Origin: Gordonia amicalis NBRC 100051 = JCM 11271
GTDB taxonomy: Bacteria > Actinomycetota > Actinomycetes > Mycobacteriales > Mycobacteriaceae
Direction: 5' to 3'
DNA: 38,208 bases
Assembly: GCF_000332995.1 (NCBI RefSeq)
Contig: NZ_BANS01000054.1
Location: forward strand, 1 to 38,208
In this document: positions 1-8,992 of the stretch, one piece after another
Position numbering within the stretch: position 1 is the stretch's first letter
How the letters are laid out: the number at the start of each line of letters is the position of its first letter
Notes under the pieces: model-generated
The model's input: only the letters and a program-made list of their open reading frames with translations
Told to the model about the DNA's origin: nothing
Databases searched by the model: none
Program-made: the position numbers and the translations under genes

Positions 1-2
1 AC

Positions 3-326
3 CCGGATCGGCGTGCCGGTGAACGCCCGTCCGGGGACAGGCAGCCGCGAGACCGGCCGGCACCACCGCGTCCGGCCACCGGAGCCGATCCCGCCGTGTG
101 GCAGCACCCACCGTCCGGTCCGCACCGCCAGACCAACGACCATCTCCGCGCCGCGGGGTCGGGACCGATGGGACGGCCGCCGGGTGGTGCACCGTTCCCA
201 GGCGGGCCGATGTCGTCCGGCGGTCCGCGTCCGTCGTCGAGCCCGAACCGCCTGCCCCTGGTGCTGGCAGGGGTGGCGGCCGTGCTGCTGATCCTGATCG
301 TCGTCGTGTTTCTCGTTGCGCTGTAG
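3..326 (+). CDS. C-terminal part of a proline-rich, tail-anchored protein (partial)
   Basis: The frame is open from the first bases of the window to a TAG at 324-326, so the gene probably begins upstream. The visible part is rich in Pro, Gly and Arg and ends in a single hydrophobic helix (about the last 21 residues, LVLAGVAAVLLILIVVVFLV) followed by only two residues. This looks like a disordered cytoplasmic region with a C-terminal membrane anchor. An internal GTG at 96 could give a 76-residue product, but no clear ribosome site precedes it. I do not recognise the family and assign no function. It runs toward dnaE1, 192 bases away, and a TAGAGT hexamer at 427-432 in that gap suggests dnaE1 has its own promoter. 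Confidence 0.45.
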   Translation, partial: PDRRAGERPSGDRQPRDRPAPPRPATGADPAVWQHPPSGPHRQTNDHLRAAGSGPMGRPPGGAPFPGGPMSSGGPRPSSSPNRLPLVLAGVAAVLLILIVVVFLVAL

Positions 327-518
327 CCCGACGTGGATCGGGGTGTGCGCGAGGCGGCCATGCTGTCACAGCTGTCCCATTCGTCACCGCCCGGAGTGCC
401 TCCCAGGAGGTGTCGGTGGGCGCGCCTAGAGTAGACCCGGACTCGGCGACCGGCGGCACGAGATCAGCGTGCGCATGATCCCCGCGAGACAGCAACCAGC
501 GAGCACAGAAGAGGCACA

Positions 519-3500
519 GTGACGGACTCGTTTGTTCACCTGCACAACCACACCGAGTACTCGATGCTCGACGGTGCGGCCAAGGTGTCACCGTTGTTCG
601 CCGAGGCCAAGCGGCTGGGCATGACCGCCATCGGCATGACCGACCACGGAAACATGTTCGGCGCCAGCGAGTTCTACAACACCGCGATCAAGAACGACAT
701 CAAGCCGATCATCGGCATCGAGGCCTACATCGCGCCGGGTTCGAGGTTCGACACCAAACGCGTCCAGTGGGGCACGCGTGAGCAGAAGAGCGACGACGTC
801 TCCGGTTCGGGCGCGTACACGCACATGACGATGGTCGCGGAGAACGCGACCGGCCTGCGCAACCTGTTCAAGCTGTCCTCGCTCGCCTCCATCGAGGGTC
901 AGCTCGGCAAGTGGGCGCGTATGGACGCCGACGTGATCGCCCAGTACGCCGAGGGCATCATCGCGACCACCGGCTGCCCGTCCGGTGAGGTGCAGACCCG
1001 TCTGCGTCTGGGGCATGACCGTGAAGCCCTCGAAGCCGCGGCGAAGTGGCAGGAGATCTTCGGCAAGGAGAACTTCTATCTCGAGCTGATGGAGCACGGA
1101 CTCGAGATCGAGCGCCGCGTGCGCGACGGTCTCCTCGACATCGGCCGCAAGCTCGGCATCAAGCTGATCGTCACCAACGACTGCCACTACGTCACCAAGG
1201 AACACGCCGCCGCCCACGAGGCGCTGCTGTGCGTGCAGACCGGCAAGACGCTGTCCGACCCGACCCGCTTCAAGTTCGACGGCGACGGCTACTACCTGAA
1301 GTCGGCCGCGGAGATGCGCGAGCAGTGGGACTCGGTGGTCCCGGGCGCCTGCGACAACACGCTCGAGATCGGTGAGCGCGTCGAGTCCTACAAAGATGTC
1401 TTCACCCACCGCGACCGCATGCCGGTCTTCCCGGTGCCCGACGGCGAGACCCAGCAGACCTTCTTGCGCAAGGAGGTCGCGAAGGGACTCCAGGAGCGTC
1501 GTTTCGCCGGTACCGAGGTGCCGCAGGAATACCTCGACCGGGCCAACTACGAGCTCGACGTCATCATCCAGATGGGCTTCCCCGCCTACTTCCTCGTGGT
1601 CGGCGACCTGATCCGCCACGCCCTCGAGGTCGGCATCCGAGTCGGCCCGGGCCGCGGTTCGGCGGCCGGCTCGCTGGTCGCCTGGGCGCTGGGTATCACC
1701 AACATCGACCCGATCCCGCACGGACTGCTGTTCGAGCGATTCCTCAACCCCGAACGCGTGTCGATGCCCGATATCGACATCGACTTCGACGACCGTCGTC
1801 GAGGCGAGATGGTGCGCTACGCGACGGAGCGATGGGGAAGCGACAAGGTCGCCCAGGTCATCACCTTCGGAACGATCAAGACGAAGGCCGCGATCAAGGA
1901 CTCCGCGCGAGTCCAGTTCGGCCAGCCGGGGTTCGCGATCGCCGACCGCATCACCAAGGCGCTGCCGCCGCCCATCATGGCCAAGGACATCCCGGTCTGG
2001 GGCATCACCAACCCCGAACACGAGCGCTACGGCGAGGCCGCCGAGGTCCGCACGCTCATCGAGACCGACCCGGACGTCAAGAAGATCTACGACACCGCGC
2101 TCGGCCTCGAGGGCCTGATCCGCAATGCGGGCGTGCACGCCTGTGCGGTGATCATGTCCTCGGAGCCGCTGACCGACGCGATCCCGGTGTGGAAGCGCGC
2201 CCAGGACGGCGCGATCATCACCGGCTGGGACTACCCGTCGTGTGAGGCCATCGGACTGCTGAAGATGGACTTCCTGGGTCTGCGCAACCTCACCGTCATC
2301 GGTGACGCCCTGGAGAACATCAAACTCAACCGCGGGATCGACCTCGACCTCGACTCGTTGCCGCTCGAGGACGAGAAGACCTACGAACTGCTCGCCCGCG
2401 GTGACACGCTCGGCGTGTTCCAGCTCGACGGCGCGGCCATGCGCGAACTCCTGAAGATGATGCAGCCGACCGGGTTCGAGGACATCGTGGCCGTCCTCGC
2501 GCTGTACCGGCCCGGTCCGATGGGTGTGAACGCACACACCGACTACGCCAAGCGCAAGAACGGTCTCCAGGAGATCCGGCCGATCCACCCGGAGCTCGAG
2601 GAACCGCTCAAGGAGATCCTCTCCGAGACCTACGGTCTGATCGTCTACCAAGAGCAGATCATGCAGATCGCGCAGAAGGTCGCCGGCTACTCGCTCGGAC
2701 AGGCAGACCTGCTCCGTCGCGCGATGGGCAAGAAGAAGAAGGAGATCCTCGACGAGGCCTACGACGGCTTCGCGGAGGGCATGCGCAACAACGGATTCTC
2801 GCAGGCGGCGATCACCGCGCTGTGGGACACGGTGTTGCCGTTCGCCGGTTACGCGTTCAACAAGTCGCACGCCGCCGGCTACGGCCTCGTCTCGTTCTGG
2901 ACCGCCTACCTCAAGGCGAACTATCCCGCCGAGTACATGGCCGGTCTGCTCACCTCCGTCGGCGACGACAAGGACAAGGCGGCCATCTACCTCGCCGACT
3001 GCCGCAAGCTGGGCATCACGGTTCTGCCGCCGGACGTCAACGAGTCGCAGCGCAACTTCGCGGCCGTCGGCGCCGACATCCGCTTCGGTCTCGCCGCGAT
3101 CCGCAACGTCGGTTCGGGCGTGGTCGGCTCGATCATCAACGCCCGTGAGGAGAAGGGGAAGTTCACCAGCTTCTCCGACTACCTCGGCAAGATCGACGTC
3201 ACCGCCTGCAACAAGAAGGTGACGGAATCGCTGATCAAGGCCGGCGCGTTCGACTCGCTCGGCCACCCGCGCAAGGGGCTGTTCCTCGTGCACGCCGAGG
3301 CCGTCGAATCGGTCATCGGCACCAAGAAGGCCGAGGCGATCGGTCAGTTCGACCTGTTCGGCGGAGGGGACGACGCCGCGGATCCCGGACTGGCCGAGGT
3401 CTTCGCGGTCAAGGTGCCCGAGGAGGAGTGGGACACCAAGCACAAGCTCGCGATCGAGCGGGAGATGCTGGGTCTCTACGTCTCCGGGCACCCGCTGGCC

Positions 3501-4064
3501 GGCGTCGAACACGCCATCGCCGCGCACACCGACACCTCGATCACGTCGCTGCTGGAAGGCAACATCTCCGACGGTGCCCAGATCACCATCGGCGGCATCA
3601 TCTCGTCGGTGACGCGCCGGGTGAACAAGAAGGGGGAGCCGTGGGCCGCGGTCACCCTCGAGGACATGGTCGGTGGCGTCGAGGTCTACTTCTTCCCGCG
3701 CGCGTACGTGGCGTACGGGATGGACATCGTGGCCGACAACATCGTGCTGATCAAGGCCCGGGTCAACCTGCGTGAGGACAGCATGATGATCAGCGCCAAC
3801 GACCTGGCCGTTCCCGATCTGGAGACCGCGGGAGCCACCAAACCGGTCGCACTGACACTGTCCGCGCGACTCTGCACCCCTGATCGGGTCCAGGCGCTCA
3901 AGCAGGTACTCACGCGCCATCCGGGGATGGCGGACGTGCATGTGACGCTCGTCAGCGACAAACGACAGACGCAGCTCAAGCTGACCGAGTCCCTACGTGT
4001 GGCGCCGAGTTCGGCCTTGATGGGCGACCTGAAAGCGCTGCTGGGACCGAGCTGCCTGGGCTGA
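519..4064 (+). CDS. dnaE1: DNA polymerase III alpha subunit, replicative (DnaE1)
   Basis: Catalytic subunit of the replicative polymerase, copying chromosomal DNA in the holoenzyme with the clamp and clamp loader. The 1181-residue length fits actinobacterial DnaE1. The N-terminal PHP domain opens with HLHNHTEYSMLDGA (metal-binding H9 and H11); in mycobacterial DnaE1 this domain is the proofreading exonuclease. The palm carries PDIDIDFDD with D418, D420 and D422, and a third carboxylate at D584 in KMDFLGLRN. Near the C-terminus an OB-fold starts around residue 1020 (ITIGGIISSVTRR). The GTG start at 519 is preceded by AGAAGAGG and gives the expected MTDSFVHLHNH beginning. The large antisense open frame over this gene is a codon-bias shadow. 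A TANNNT hexamer at 427-432 is a possible -10, without a recognisable -35. Short intergenic repeats follow directly after the stop. Confidence 0.97.
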   Translation: MTDSFVHLHNHTEYSMLDGAAKVSPLFAEAKRLGMTAIGMTDHGNMFGASEFYNTAIKNDIKPIIGIEAYIAPGSRFDTKRVQWGTREQKSDDVSGSGAYTHMTMVAENATGLRNLFKLSSLASIEGQLGKWARMDADVIAQYAEGIIATTGCPSGEVQTRLRLGHDREALEAAAKWQEIFGKENFYLELMEHGLEIERRVRDGLLDIGRKLGIKLIVTNDCHYVTKEHAAAHEALLCVQTGKTLSDPTRFKFDGDGYYLKSAAEMREQWDSVVPGACDNTLEIGERVESYKDVFTHRDRMPVFPVPDGETQQTFLRKEVAKGLQERRFAGTEVPQEYLDRANYELDVIIQMGFPAYFLVVGDLIRHALEVGIRVGPGRGSAAGSLVAWALGITNIDPIPHGLLFERFLNPERVSMPDIDIDFDDRRRGEMVRYATERWGSDKVAQVITFGTIKTKAAIKDSARVQFGQPGFAIADRITKALPPPIMAKDIPVWGITNPEHERYGEAAEVRTLIETDPDVKKIYDTALGLEGLIRNAGVHACAVIMSSEPLTDAIPVWKRAQDGAIITGWDYPSCEAIGLLKMDFLGLRNLTVIGDALENIKLNRGIDLDLDSLPLEDEKTYELLARGDTLGVFQLDGAAMRELLKMMQPTGFEDIVAVLALYRPGPMGVNAHTDYAKRKNGLQEIRPIHPELEEPLKEILSETYGLIVYQEQIMQIAQKVAGYSLGQADLLRRAMGKKKKEILDEAYDGFAEGMRNNGFSQAAITALWDTVLPFAGYAFNKSHAAGYGLVSFWTAYLKANYPAEYMAGLLTSVGDDKDKAAIYLADCRKLGITVLPPDVNESQRNFAAVGADIRFGLAAIRNVGSGVVGSIINAREEKGKFTSFSDYLGKIDVTACNKKVTESLIKAGAFDSLGHPRKGLFLVHAEAVESVIGTKKAEAIGQFDLFGGGDDAADPGLAEVFAVKVPEEEWDTKHKLAIEREMLGLYVSGHPLAGVEHAIAAHTDTSITSLLEGNISDGAQITIGGIISSVTRRVNKKGEPWAAVTLEDMVGGVEVYFFPRAYVAYGMDIVADNIVLIKARVNLREDSMMISANDLAVPDLETAGATKPVALTLSARLCTPDRVQALKQVLTRHPGMADVHVTLVSDKRQTQLKLTESLRVAPSSALMGDLKALLGPSCLG

Positions 4065-4065
4065 C

Positions 4066-4235
4066 CTGCTGGTCGAGCCGTGTTCTGCTGGTGAAGCCGC
4101 TCCCTGCTGGTTGAGCCGGTAGCGAGCGCTGGCGGCGAGGCGTGTCCTGCTGGTTGAGCCAGAGGAGCGCTGGCGGCGAGGCGTGTCCTGCTGGTTGAGC
4201 CGGTAGCGAGCGAAGCGAGCCACCGCGTCGAAACC
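4066..4235 (+). repeat. Cluster of five CTGCTGG-TTGAGCC intergenic repeats
   Basis: Five copies of a CTGCTGG core followed by TTGAGCC or a near variant begin at 4066, 4085, 4104, 4147 and 4188, giving steps of 19, 19, 43 and 41 bases. Copies three and four share a long middle (GAGCGCTGGCGGCGAGGCGTGTC). The last copy is the most complete and ends in GCGTCGAAACC, so its ends (GGTTGAGC and GTCGAAACC) are imperfect inverted repeats. The array starts two bases after the dnaE1 stop. From general knowledge, GGTTGAGCC...GTCGAAACC elements are scattered between genes in Gordonia and related genera. This local cluster looks like one full element plus truncated or expanded copies. No protein is encoded. 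A role as transcription terminator or processing site is possible but not shown. Confidence 0.75.
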
Positions 4236-4274
4236 GCCCGACCAGAACACCGACAGGGTCCCCGTCACCAGGAT

Positions 4275-4315
4275 TTCGGTCCACCGAACATTTCTCTTCG
4301 CTGTGGCGCTATACT
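4275..4315 (+). promoter_or_regulatory. Probable promoter with overlapping palindrome
   Basis: A 14-base perfect-arm palindrome, TTCGGT-CC-ACCGAA, lies at 4275-4288. A TATACT hexamer at 4310-4315 is a good -10 element. The -35 window (about 4286-4292) overlaps the right arm of the palindrome and is itself weak. A transcript would start near 4322, about 40 bases before the ATG of the small membrane protein. The palindrome is therefore placed where a repressor could block polymerase. No candidate regulator is adjacent. Confidence 0.4.
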
Positions 4316-4362
4316 CGACGCCACGTCCAGTAGCGCCCAGCCGTAGAGGGGAGTGTTCGCAG

Positions 4363-4632
4363 ATGACCACGATGATCGGCATCAACGTGCACCGTCCGGT
4401 TCGGCGCGCGCCGCGCACGATCGACGTCTTCGGCATCGAGTGGCCCGCCCACAAGGCTCACGCCGTCCTCGCCGGCATCGCCACCGCCGTCGTGACCCTG
4501 CTGATCCTCGGATCGTTACAGGCCACTGCGTGGGCGACGGCGGTGGCAGTCCTCGCGGTGTGGTGGGGCGAGCGCTACCTGGCGGGGAATGCGGCGGTCG
4601 CGCCCCGATCGAATCCGCCCGGGATCTCGTAG
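4363..4632 (+). CDS. Small two-helix membrane protein
   Basis: An 89-residue product starting MTTMIGINVHRPVRRAPRTI. Two hydrophobic segments (about residues 31-50 and 52-67, containing AVLAGIATAVVTLLILG and TAWATAVAVLAVWW) separated by almost no loop suggest a helical hairpin in the membrane with a basic N-terminus inside. The ATG at 4363 is chosen because GAGGGGAG lies 8-15 bases upstream; the longer frame from 4303 runs across the probable promoter. No family is recognised. Its last 58 bases overlap, on the opposite strand, the end of the secreted propeller gene, so the C-terminal tail is constrained by that gene and may be less reliable than the membrane part. Confidence 0.6.
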   Translation: MTTMIGINVHRPVRRAPRTIDVFGIEWPAHKAHAVLAGIATAVVTLLILGSLQATAWATAVAVLAVWWGERYLAGNAAVAPRSNPPGIS

Positions 4633-5567
4633 ATCCGTCCGTCGAATCCGGCCCGGTACAGGCGCCCGGCGGAGAACCCGCGGTCGCCGCGACCGTACGA
4701 GAGAACGCTCGAGGTCGACAGACCGGTCGCCAGCACGCAGTGACGTCCGGGAGAGGTGATCCGGACGATCTCGCCGGTCGCGTTGAACGGCACGACCGGC
4801 CGGTCCCGGGAATCGAGGGTCAGCCCATCGGGAGTCGACGGTGTACCGACGCCGAGCAGACTCTGCACGTTCCGCGGGTCGGCGGTGGAGATCCGGCTGA
4901 CGCCCGGGTTCACGAATGTCCGCGAGACGTAGAGCCAACGGTCGTCGCGGCTCAGGACCGCGCCGTTGGCGCTCGGCAGGGCGCCCCACGCGGCGTTCAC
5001 GGCACCGCCGGGTGAGACGCGTCCGATGAGGTTGCCGAAATCATTGGTGGCGTAGACGTTTCCACGCGCGGACACATCCATCCCGTTCGCCGCGGACAGG
5101 CCGGTCACCCACGGACGGAATGCGCGTGTGTTGACGTCCAGACGGCCGATGGACGCGTGCCGCAGCGCATCGCCGACGAACACGCGCGGATCGGCGCCGT
5201 ACCCGACGAGCAGGGTCCCGTCGGGCGTCCAGGCGAGTGCACCCGCCCCGCTCCCACCGGGCACGCGGGCGATCGGCACCGCCGGTGCACCCGGCCCGGA
5301 CAGCCGATACACGCGCCCCGAGACGAGATCGGTGGTGTAGAGGCGTCCACTGGCGTCGACCGTCAGGCCTTCGAGTGCGGCACCCGGCACGACGCCGACG
5401 AGCCGTGCGGGAGCGGCTCCCGGACAGAGCGGCGCGGCCGAGGCGGGGGCGGGGCCGACGGCGGTGGCGAGACCGAGCGCCACGGCGGCGGCCGATGCGC
5501 CGGCGGCGATCCGGGTGAGGCGAGAGGTGCGCCGGCGCCGGCGCCGGGATGGGTGGCGAGATGTCAT
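4575..5567 (-). CDS. Secreted SMP-30/NHL-like beta-propeller protein
   Basis: A 330-residue exported protein. The N-terminus has a run of seven arginines, an RRTSRL stretch resembling a Tat motif, a hydrophobic core (AAAVALGLATAV) and a probable cleavage site after APASA. The mature part has repeated propeller-blade signatures such as GLTVDASGRLYTTDLVSGRV, ALAWTPDGTLLVG, GMDVSARGNVYATNDFG and GLTLDSRDRPVVP, as in SMP-30/gluconolactonase and strictosidine-synthase-like folds. The substrate cannot be told. The ATG at 5567 has GGGAG six bases upstream; the longer open frame to 6239 lacks a signal sequence at its start and runs into ilvA. It is divergent from ilvA across 186 bases and convergent with the small membrane gene, overlapping it by 58 bases. 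Confidence 0.8.
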   Translation of the reverse strand: MTSRHPSRRRRRRTSRLTRIAAGASAAAVALGLATAVGPAPASAAPLCPGAAPARLVGVVPGAALEGLTVDASGRLYTTDLVSGRVYRLSGPGAPAVPIARVPGGSGAGALAWTPDGTLLVGYGADPRVFVGDALRHASIGRLDVNTRAFRPWVTGLSAANGMDVSARGNVYATNDFGNLIGRVSPGGAVNAAWGALPSANGAVLSRDDRWLYVSRTFVNPGVSRISTADPRNVQSLLGVGTPSTPDGLTLDSRDRPVVPFNATGEIVRITSPGRHCVLATGLSTSSVLSYGRGDRGFSAGRLYRAGFDGRIYEIPGGFDRGATAAFPAR

Positions 5568-5753
5568 GACTGCTCCCTGGTCAGGTGGCGGGCCGTGCTG
5601 CTGCCGTGATCTCGCCCGGTCTTGCGCACGGGTGCGGGGCGACGAGTGGCTCCGCGGGTATACCCACCCGTCCGTCAGGGCAACCCCGGCACCCACCCGC
5701 CGTGTCGGAATCGGTGCACCCGGACGGTCCGAACGATCCTGCGCAGTGAGAAC

Positions 5754-7133
5754 ATGGCAGTCGTGAGTACGCACCACGTCCCCGTTCACCAGCACGGTCC
5801 GGCACTGACCCTCGACGCCATCGAGTCGGCGTCGACGCGAATCGCCGACGCGGTGGCGCGTACCCCGCTCGAGGCCTGCCCGCGACTGTCGACGTCGGGC
5901 GCGCAGATCTACCTCAAGCGCGAGGACCTGCAGACCGTCCGCTCCTACAAGATCCGCGGCGCCTACAACGTGATGGCGCAGCTCTCGGCCGACGAACTGT
6001 CCCGAGGTGTGGTCGCGGCCAGTGCCGGAAACCACGCGCAGGGAGTCGCATTCGCGTGCCGGAGCATGAAGGTGCCGGGACGGATCTACGTCCCGACCAC
6101 CACCCCGAAACAGAAGCGCGACCGGATCGCCTGGCACGGCGGTGAATTCGTCGAGCTGAAAGCGATCGGGGACACCTACGATGCGGCCGCTGCCGCCGCA
6201 CAGGCCGATGTGATGCGCACCGGGTCCGCGTGGATCCATGCCTTCGACGACCCGCGGACCGCGGCCGGTCAGGGAACCATCGCACGCGAGATCGTCGAGC
6301 AGCTCGGCCGGATGCCCGACGTCGTCGTCGCACCGGTCGGCGGCGGCGGCTGCCTGGCCGGCATGGCGACCTACCTGCGTGGGCTCTCCGCCGAGGTGGC
6401 GATCGTCGGCGTCGAACCGACCGGCGCCGTGTCACTGAGCGCGGCGCTCGTCAACGGCGGGCCGGTCACCCTCGACGACATCGACCCCTTCGTCGACGGC
6501 GCGGCGGTGAAGCGGATCGGCACCATCGGACACCGGGTGATGTCCGAGCTCGGCGCGAGCGTCAGCGATCATCCGGTCCTGGCGAGCATCTCGGCGAACC
6601 CGGCCGTCCGGGTCATCCCCGACGGCCCGGTGTCGCCGACCCCGGGCTCCGCCCACATCACACATGTGGACGAGGGCGCCATCTGCTCGGCGATGCTGGA
6701 GCTGTACCAGAACGAGGGCATCATCGCCGAACCCGCGGGAGCGCTGGCGGTCGCTGCACTCGACAAGCTGCGGCTGCCCGCCGACGCGGTCGTCGTATGT
6801 CTGGTGTCCGGCGGCAACAACGACGTGTCCCGCTACGGCGAGATCATCGAACGCTCGCTGGTGCACCGGGGCCTCAAGCACTACTTCCTGGTCGACTTCC
6901 CTCAGGAGCCGGGTGCGCTGCGCCGTTTCCTCGACGAGGTCCTGGGACCGGATGACGACATCACGCTGTTCGAGTACGTCAAGCGCAACAACCGCGAGAC
7001 CGGTGCCGCACTGGTCGGTGTCGAACTCGGCACCCCGGATGACCTGGGCGATCTGATGGACCGGATGTCGCGTTCCCGCCTGCACTGCGAACGCCTCGAG
7101 CCGGGGTCGCCGGCCTACGAGTACCTGACCTGA
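5754..7133 (+). CDS. ilvA: Threonine ammonia-lyase (threonine dehydratase), biosynthetic
   Basis: PLP enzyme that deaminates L-threonine to 2-oxobutanoate, the first committed step to isoleucine. The PLP lysine is K66 in VRSYKIRGAYN, the phosphate-binding loop is PVGGGG at about 194-199, and VSGGNND near 348 is the usual cofactor-ring site. The C-terminal 90 residues (from about HYFLVDFPQEPGALRRF) form one short ACT-like regulatory domain, as in the compact actinobacterial enzymes, so isoleucine feedback is likely. The product is 459 residues. The ATG at 5754 is preferred; a GTG at 5763 is also possible. The 186-base divergent region holds a 10-base palindrome, GGGTATACCC, at 5656-5665, of unknown meaning. 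The gene converges on treZ. Confidence 0.93.
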   Translation: MAVVSTHHVPVHQHGPALTLDAIESASTRIADAVARTPLEACPRLSTSGAQIYLKREDLQTVRSYKIRGAYNVMAQLSADELSRGVVAASAGNHAQGVAFACRSMKVPGRIYVPTTTPKQKRDRIAWHGGEFVELKAIGDTYDAAAAAAQADVMRTGSAWIHAFDDPRTAAGQGTIAREIVEQLGRMPDVVVAPVGGGGCLAGMATYLRGLSAEVAIVGVEPTGAVSLSAALVNGGPVTLDDIDPFVDGAAVKRIGTIGHRVMSELGASVSDHPVLASISANPAVRVIPDGPVSPTPGSAHITHVDEGAICSAMLELYQNEGIIAEPAGALAVAALDKLRLPADAVVVCLVSGGNNDVSRYGEIIERSLVHRGLKHYFLVDFPQEPGALRRFLDEVLGPDDDITLFEYVKRNNRETGAALVGVELGTPDDLGDLMDRMSRSRLHCERLEPGSPAYEYLT

Positions 7134-7142
7134 TCGTTTATG

Positions 7143-7159
7143 GCCGGGACCCGCCCGGC
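7143..7159. terminator. Hairpin between convergent ilvA and treZ
   Basis: GCCGGG (7143-7148), loop ACCCG, then CCCGGC (7154-7159) make a perfect six-pair GC stem in the 37-base gap between the ilvA stop (7133) and the treZ stop (7171). Its position fits a bidirectional terminator. There is no run of T on either side, so it would be of the tail-less type often proposed in high-GC actinobacteria. Confidence 0.4.
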
Positions 7160-7170
7160 GCGGCTTCGGG

Positions 7171-8919
7171 CTATGAATCGCGCCGGACGCCGACGATCAC
7201 GTTGTGTCCGGGTGACACTCCGTCGTCCGGTTGCTCCCAGGCCAGCCGGACGTCGAGTGGCCAGGGGAGTGTCACGGACGCGCCGCCGGGGACGCACACC
7301 ACCGACCAGTCGGCGCGATGCATCGCGAACCACCCTGCCGCCTCGTCGAATTCGGCGTCGACCGAGGCGAATGCCGGATCATGGAGGGCCGGTTCGGCTT
7401 TCCGTAATGCGATCAGTGACCGGTAGAAGTCGAGCACCCGCGCGTGGTCGGTACGGGTGAGCTCCGACCAGTCCAGCTTCGACCGTTCGAAGGTCTCCGG
7501 GTCCTGCGGGTCGGGCACGTCCTCACTGTCCCACCCGTGTTCGGCGAACTCCGCCTTCCGGCCCTGCGCGGTCGCCCGGCCCAGCTCCGGTTCGGGGTGC
7601 GAGGTGAAGAACTGGAAAGGCGTTGCCGCGCCCCATTCCTCGCCCATGAACAGCATCGGGGTGTAGGGGGACAACAGGACCAGGGCGGCCTTGATGGCGA
7701 GTTGCCCGCCGTCCAGGTAGGCACTCGGCCGGTCACCGATCGCCCGGTTGCCCACCTGGTCGTGGGTGCACGTGTAGGCCAGCAACGACGACGCGGGCAC
7801 GAGGTCGGTCGGGATCGGCCGGCCGTGGCAGCGGCGCCGGAACGACGAGTAGGTGCCGTCGTGGAAGAACCCACCGGTCAGGACCTTCGCGAGGCAGCCG
7901 AAGCTGCCGAAATCGGCGTAGTAGCCCTGTCGCTCGCCGGAGACGAGCGTGTGGACGGCGTGGTGGATGTCGTCGTCCCACTGGGCCGCCAGCCCGAGAC
8001 CGCCGCGAGATCGCGGCATGATCATCCGGGGGTCGTTGAGATCGCTCTCCGCGATGAGTGACAGCGGGCGCCCGAGCTCGGCCGAGAGGGCGTCGGTCGC
8101 CGCGGCGAGTTCTTCGAGGATGTGGACCGCACGATGGTCGGCGAGGGCGTGGACGGCGTCGAGACGCAGTCCGTCGATGTGGAATTCGGTGAACCAGCGT
8201 AGGGCGGTGCCGGCGATGAAAGCGCGCACCTCGTCGGAATCGGGTCCCGACAGGTTCACCGACGACCCCCACGACGTCGTGCCCTCACTGAGATACGGTC
8301 CGAAGTCCGGCAGATAGTTGCCGGACGGTCCCAGGTGGTTGTAGACGACGTCGAGGACGACGCCGAGTCCCTTGGCGTGACAGGCGTCGACGAAGCGGGC
8401 GAGTGCGGCCGGGCCGCCGTAGGTCTCGTGCACCGCGTACCAGCCGACGCCGTCGTACCCCCAGTTGTGGGTGCCGTTGAATGCGTTCACCGGCATCAGC
8501 TCGACCAGATCGACGCCGAGGGTGACGAGGTGGTCGAGCCGTTCGATCGCGGAGTCGAGAGTGCCTGCGGGGGTGAAGTTCCCGAGGTGCAGTTCGTAGA
8601 TCACGGCCCCGTGCGCGTCGCGGCCGGCCCAGTCGTCGTCGGTCCACCGGCTCTCGTCGACGCCGAAGAGTGCGGACAATTCGTGGACCCCGTCGGGCTG
8701 GCGGACGGAACGCGGGTCGGGCCGGGCCGGGCCGTCATCCAGCGAGAACCCGTAGCGCAGGTCCGGGCCGGTCTCGATCGCGTTGTCCGACGGGACCTGC
8801 CACCACCCGCCGGCGCCGGCGGACATCGGCACCGACCGGGTGGGGGAGCCGGGACCGCCGGATCGTACGACGAGGTCCACCTTCCCGGCCTCGGGCGCCC
8901 ACACCCGGATCTCGTTCAC
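7171..8919 (-). CDS. treZ: Malto-oligosyltrehalose trehalohydrolase
   Basis: GH13 enzyme that releases trehalose from the maltooligosyl-trehalose made by TreY. An N-terminal carbohydrate-binding fold begins EIRVWAPEAGKVDLVV. The catalytic barrel has DVVYNHLGPSGNY, the nucleophile aspartate in DGLRLDAVHALAD, the acid glutamate in LIAESDLNDPR and the third site in CTHDQVGNRA. Starting at GTG 8919 gives 582 residues, close to the usual family length. A longer frame to 9078 and a GTG at 8946 exist, but the added residues do not resemble the family and no start has a strong ribosome site. The gene is separated from treY and treX, its usual neighbours, by the whole Mce operon, and it shares a 339-base divergent region with that operon. 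Confidence 0.9.
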   Translation of the reverse strand: MNEIRVWAPEAGKVDLVVRSGGPGSPTRSVPMSAGAGGWWQVPSDNAIETGPDLRYGFSLDDGPARPDPRSVRQPDGVHELSALFGVDESRWTDDDWAGRDAHGAVIYELHLGNFTPAGTLDSAIERLDHLVTLGVDLVELMPVNAFNGTHNWGYDGVGWYAVHETYGGPAALARFVDACHAKGLGVVLDVVYNHLGPSGNYLPDFGPYLSEGTTSWGSSVNLSGPDSDEVRAFIAGTALRWFTEFHIDGLRLDAVHALADHRAVHILEELAAATDALSAELGRPLSLIAESDLNDPRMIMPRSRGGLGLAAQWDDDIHHAVHTLVSGERQGYYADFGSFGCLAKVLTGGFFHDGTYSSFRRRCHGRPIPTDLVPASSLLAYTCTHDQVGNRAIGDRPSAYLDGGQLAIKAALVLLSPYTPMLFMGEEWGAATPFQFFTSHPEPELGRATAQGRKAEFAEHGWDSEDVPDPQDPETFERSKLDWSELTRTDHARVLDFYRSLIALRKAEPALHDPAFASVDAEFDEAAGWFAMHRADWSVVCVPGGASVTLPWPLDVRLAWEQPDDGVSPGHNVIVGVRRDS

Positions 8920-8976
8920 CGAGCGTGGCGGGTGGTAAGGGCCCACATTGGAACGAAGTGGTAGGTATTGTTCCCG

Positions 8977-8992
8977 TTGGTCGACTGACCAA
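8977..8992. promoter_or_regulatory. Palindrome TTGGTC-N4-GACCAA, candidate operator
   Basis: Perfect six-base arms around GACT. Related half-sites follow (TTGGT at 8996-9000 and TGGTCATCAG at 9005-9014). On the - strand the right arm reads TTGGTC and lies 17 bases upstream of AATACC (8964-8969), a weak promoter-like arrangement toward treZ. A repressor bound here could control treZ, the Mce operon, or both. The regulator is unknown. Confidence 0.45.

Noticed and set aside
588..3941. Very long open frame antisense to dnaE1
   Set aside because: It lies wholly within a certain gene and has no family-like motifs; long antisense frames are expected from the codon bias of high-GC genes.
5656..5665. 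Palindrome GGGTATACCC between the propeller gene and ilvA
   Set aside because: Only ten bases long, with no second copy or clear promoter next to it; too weak to call an operator.
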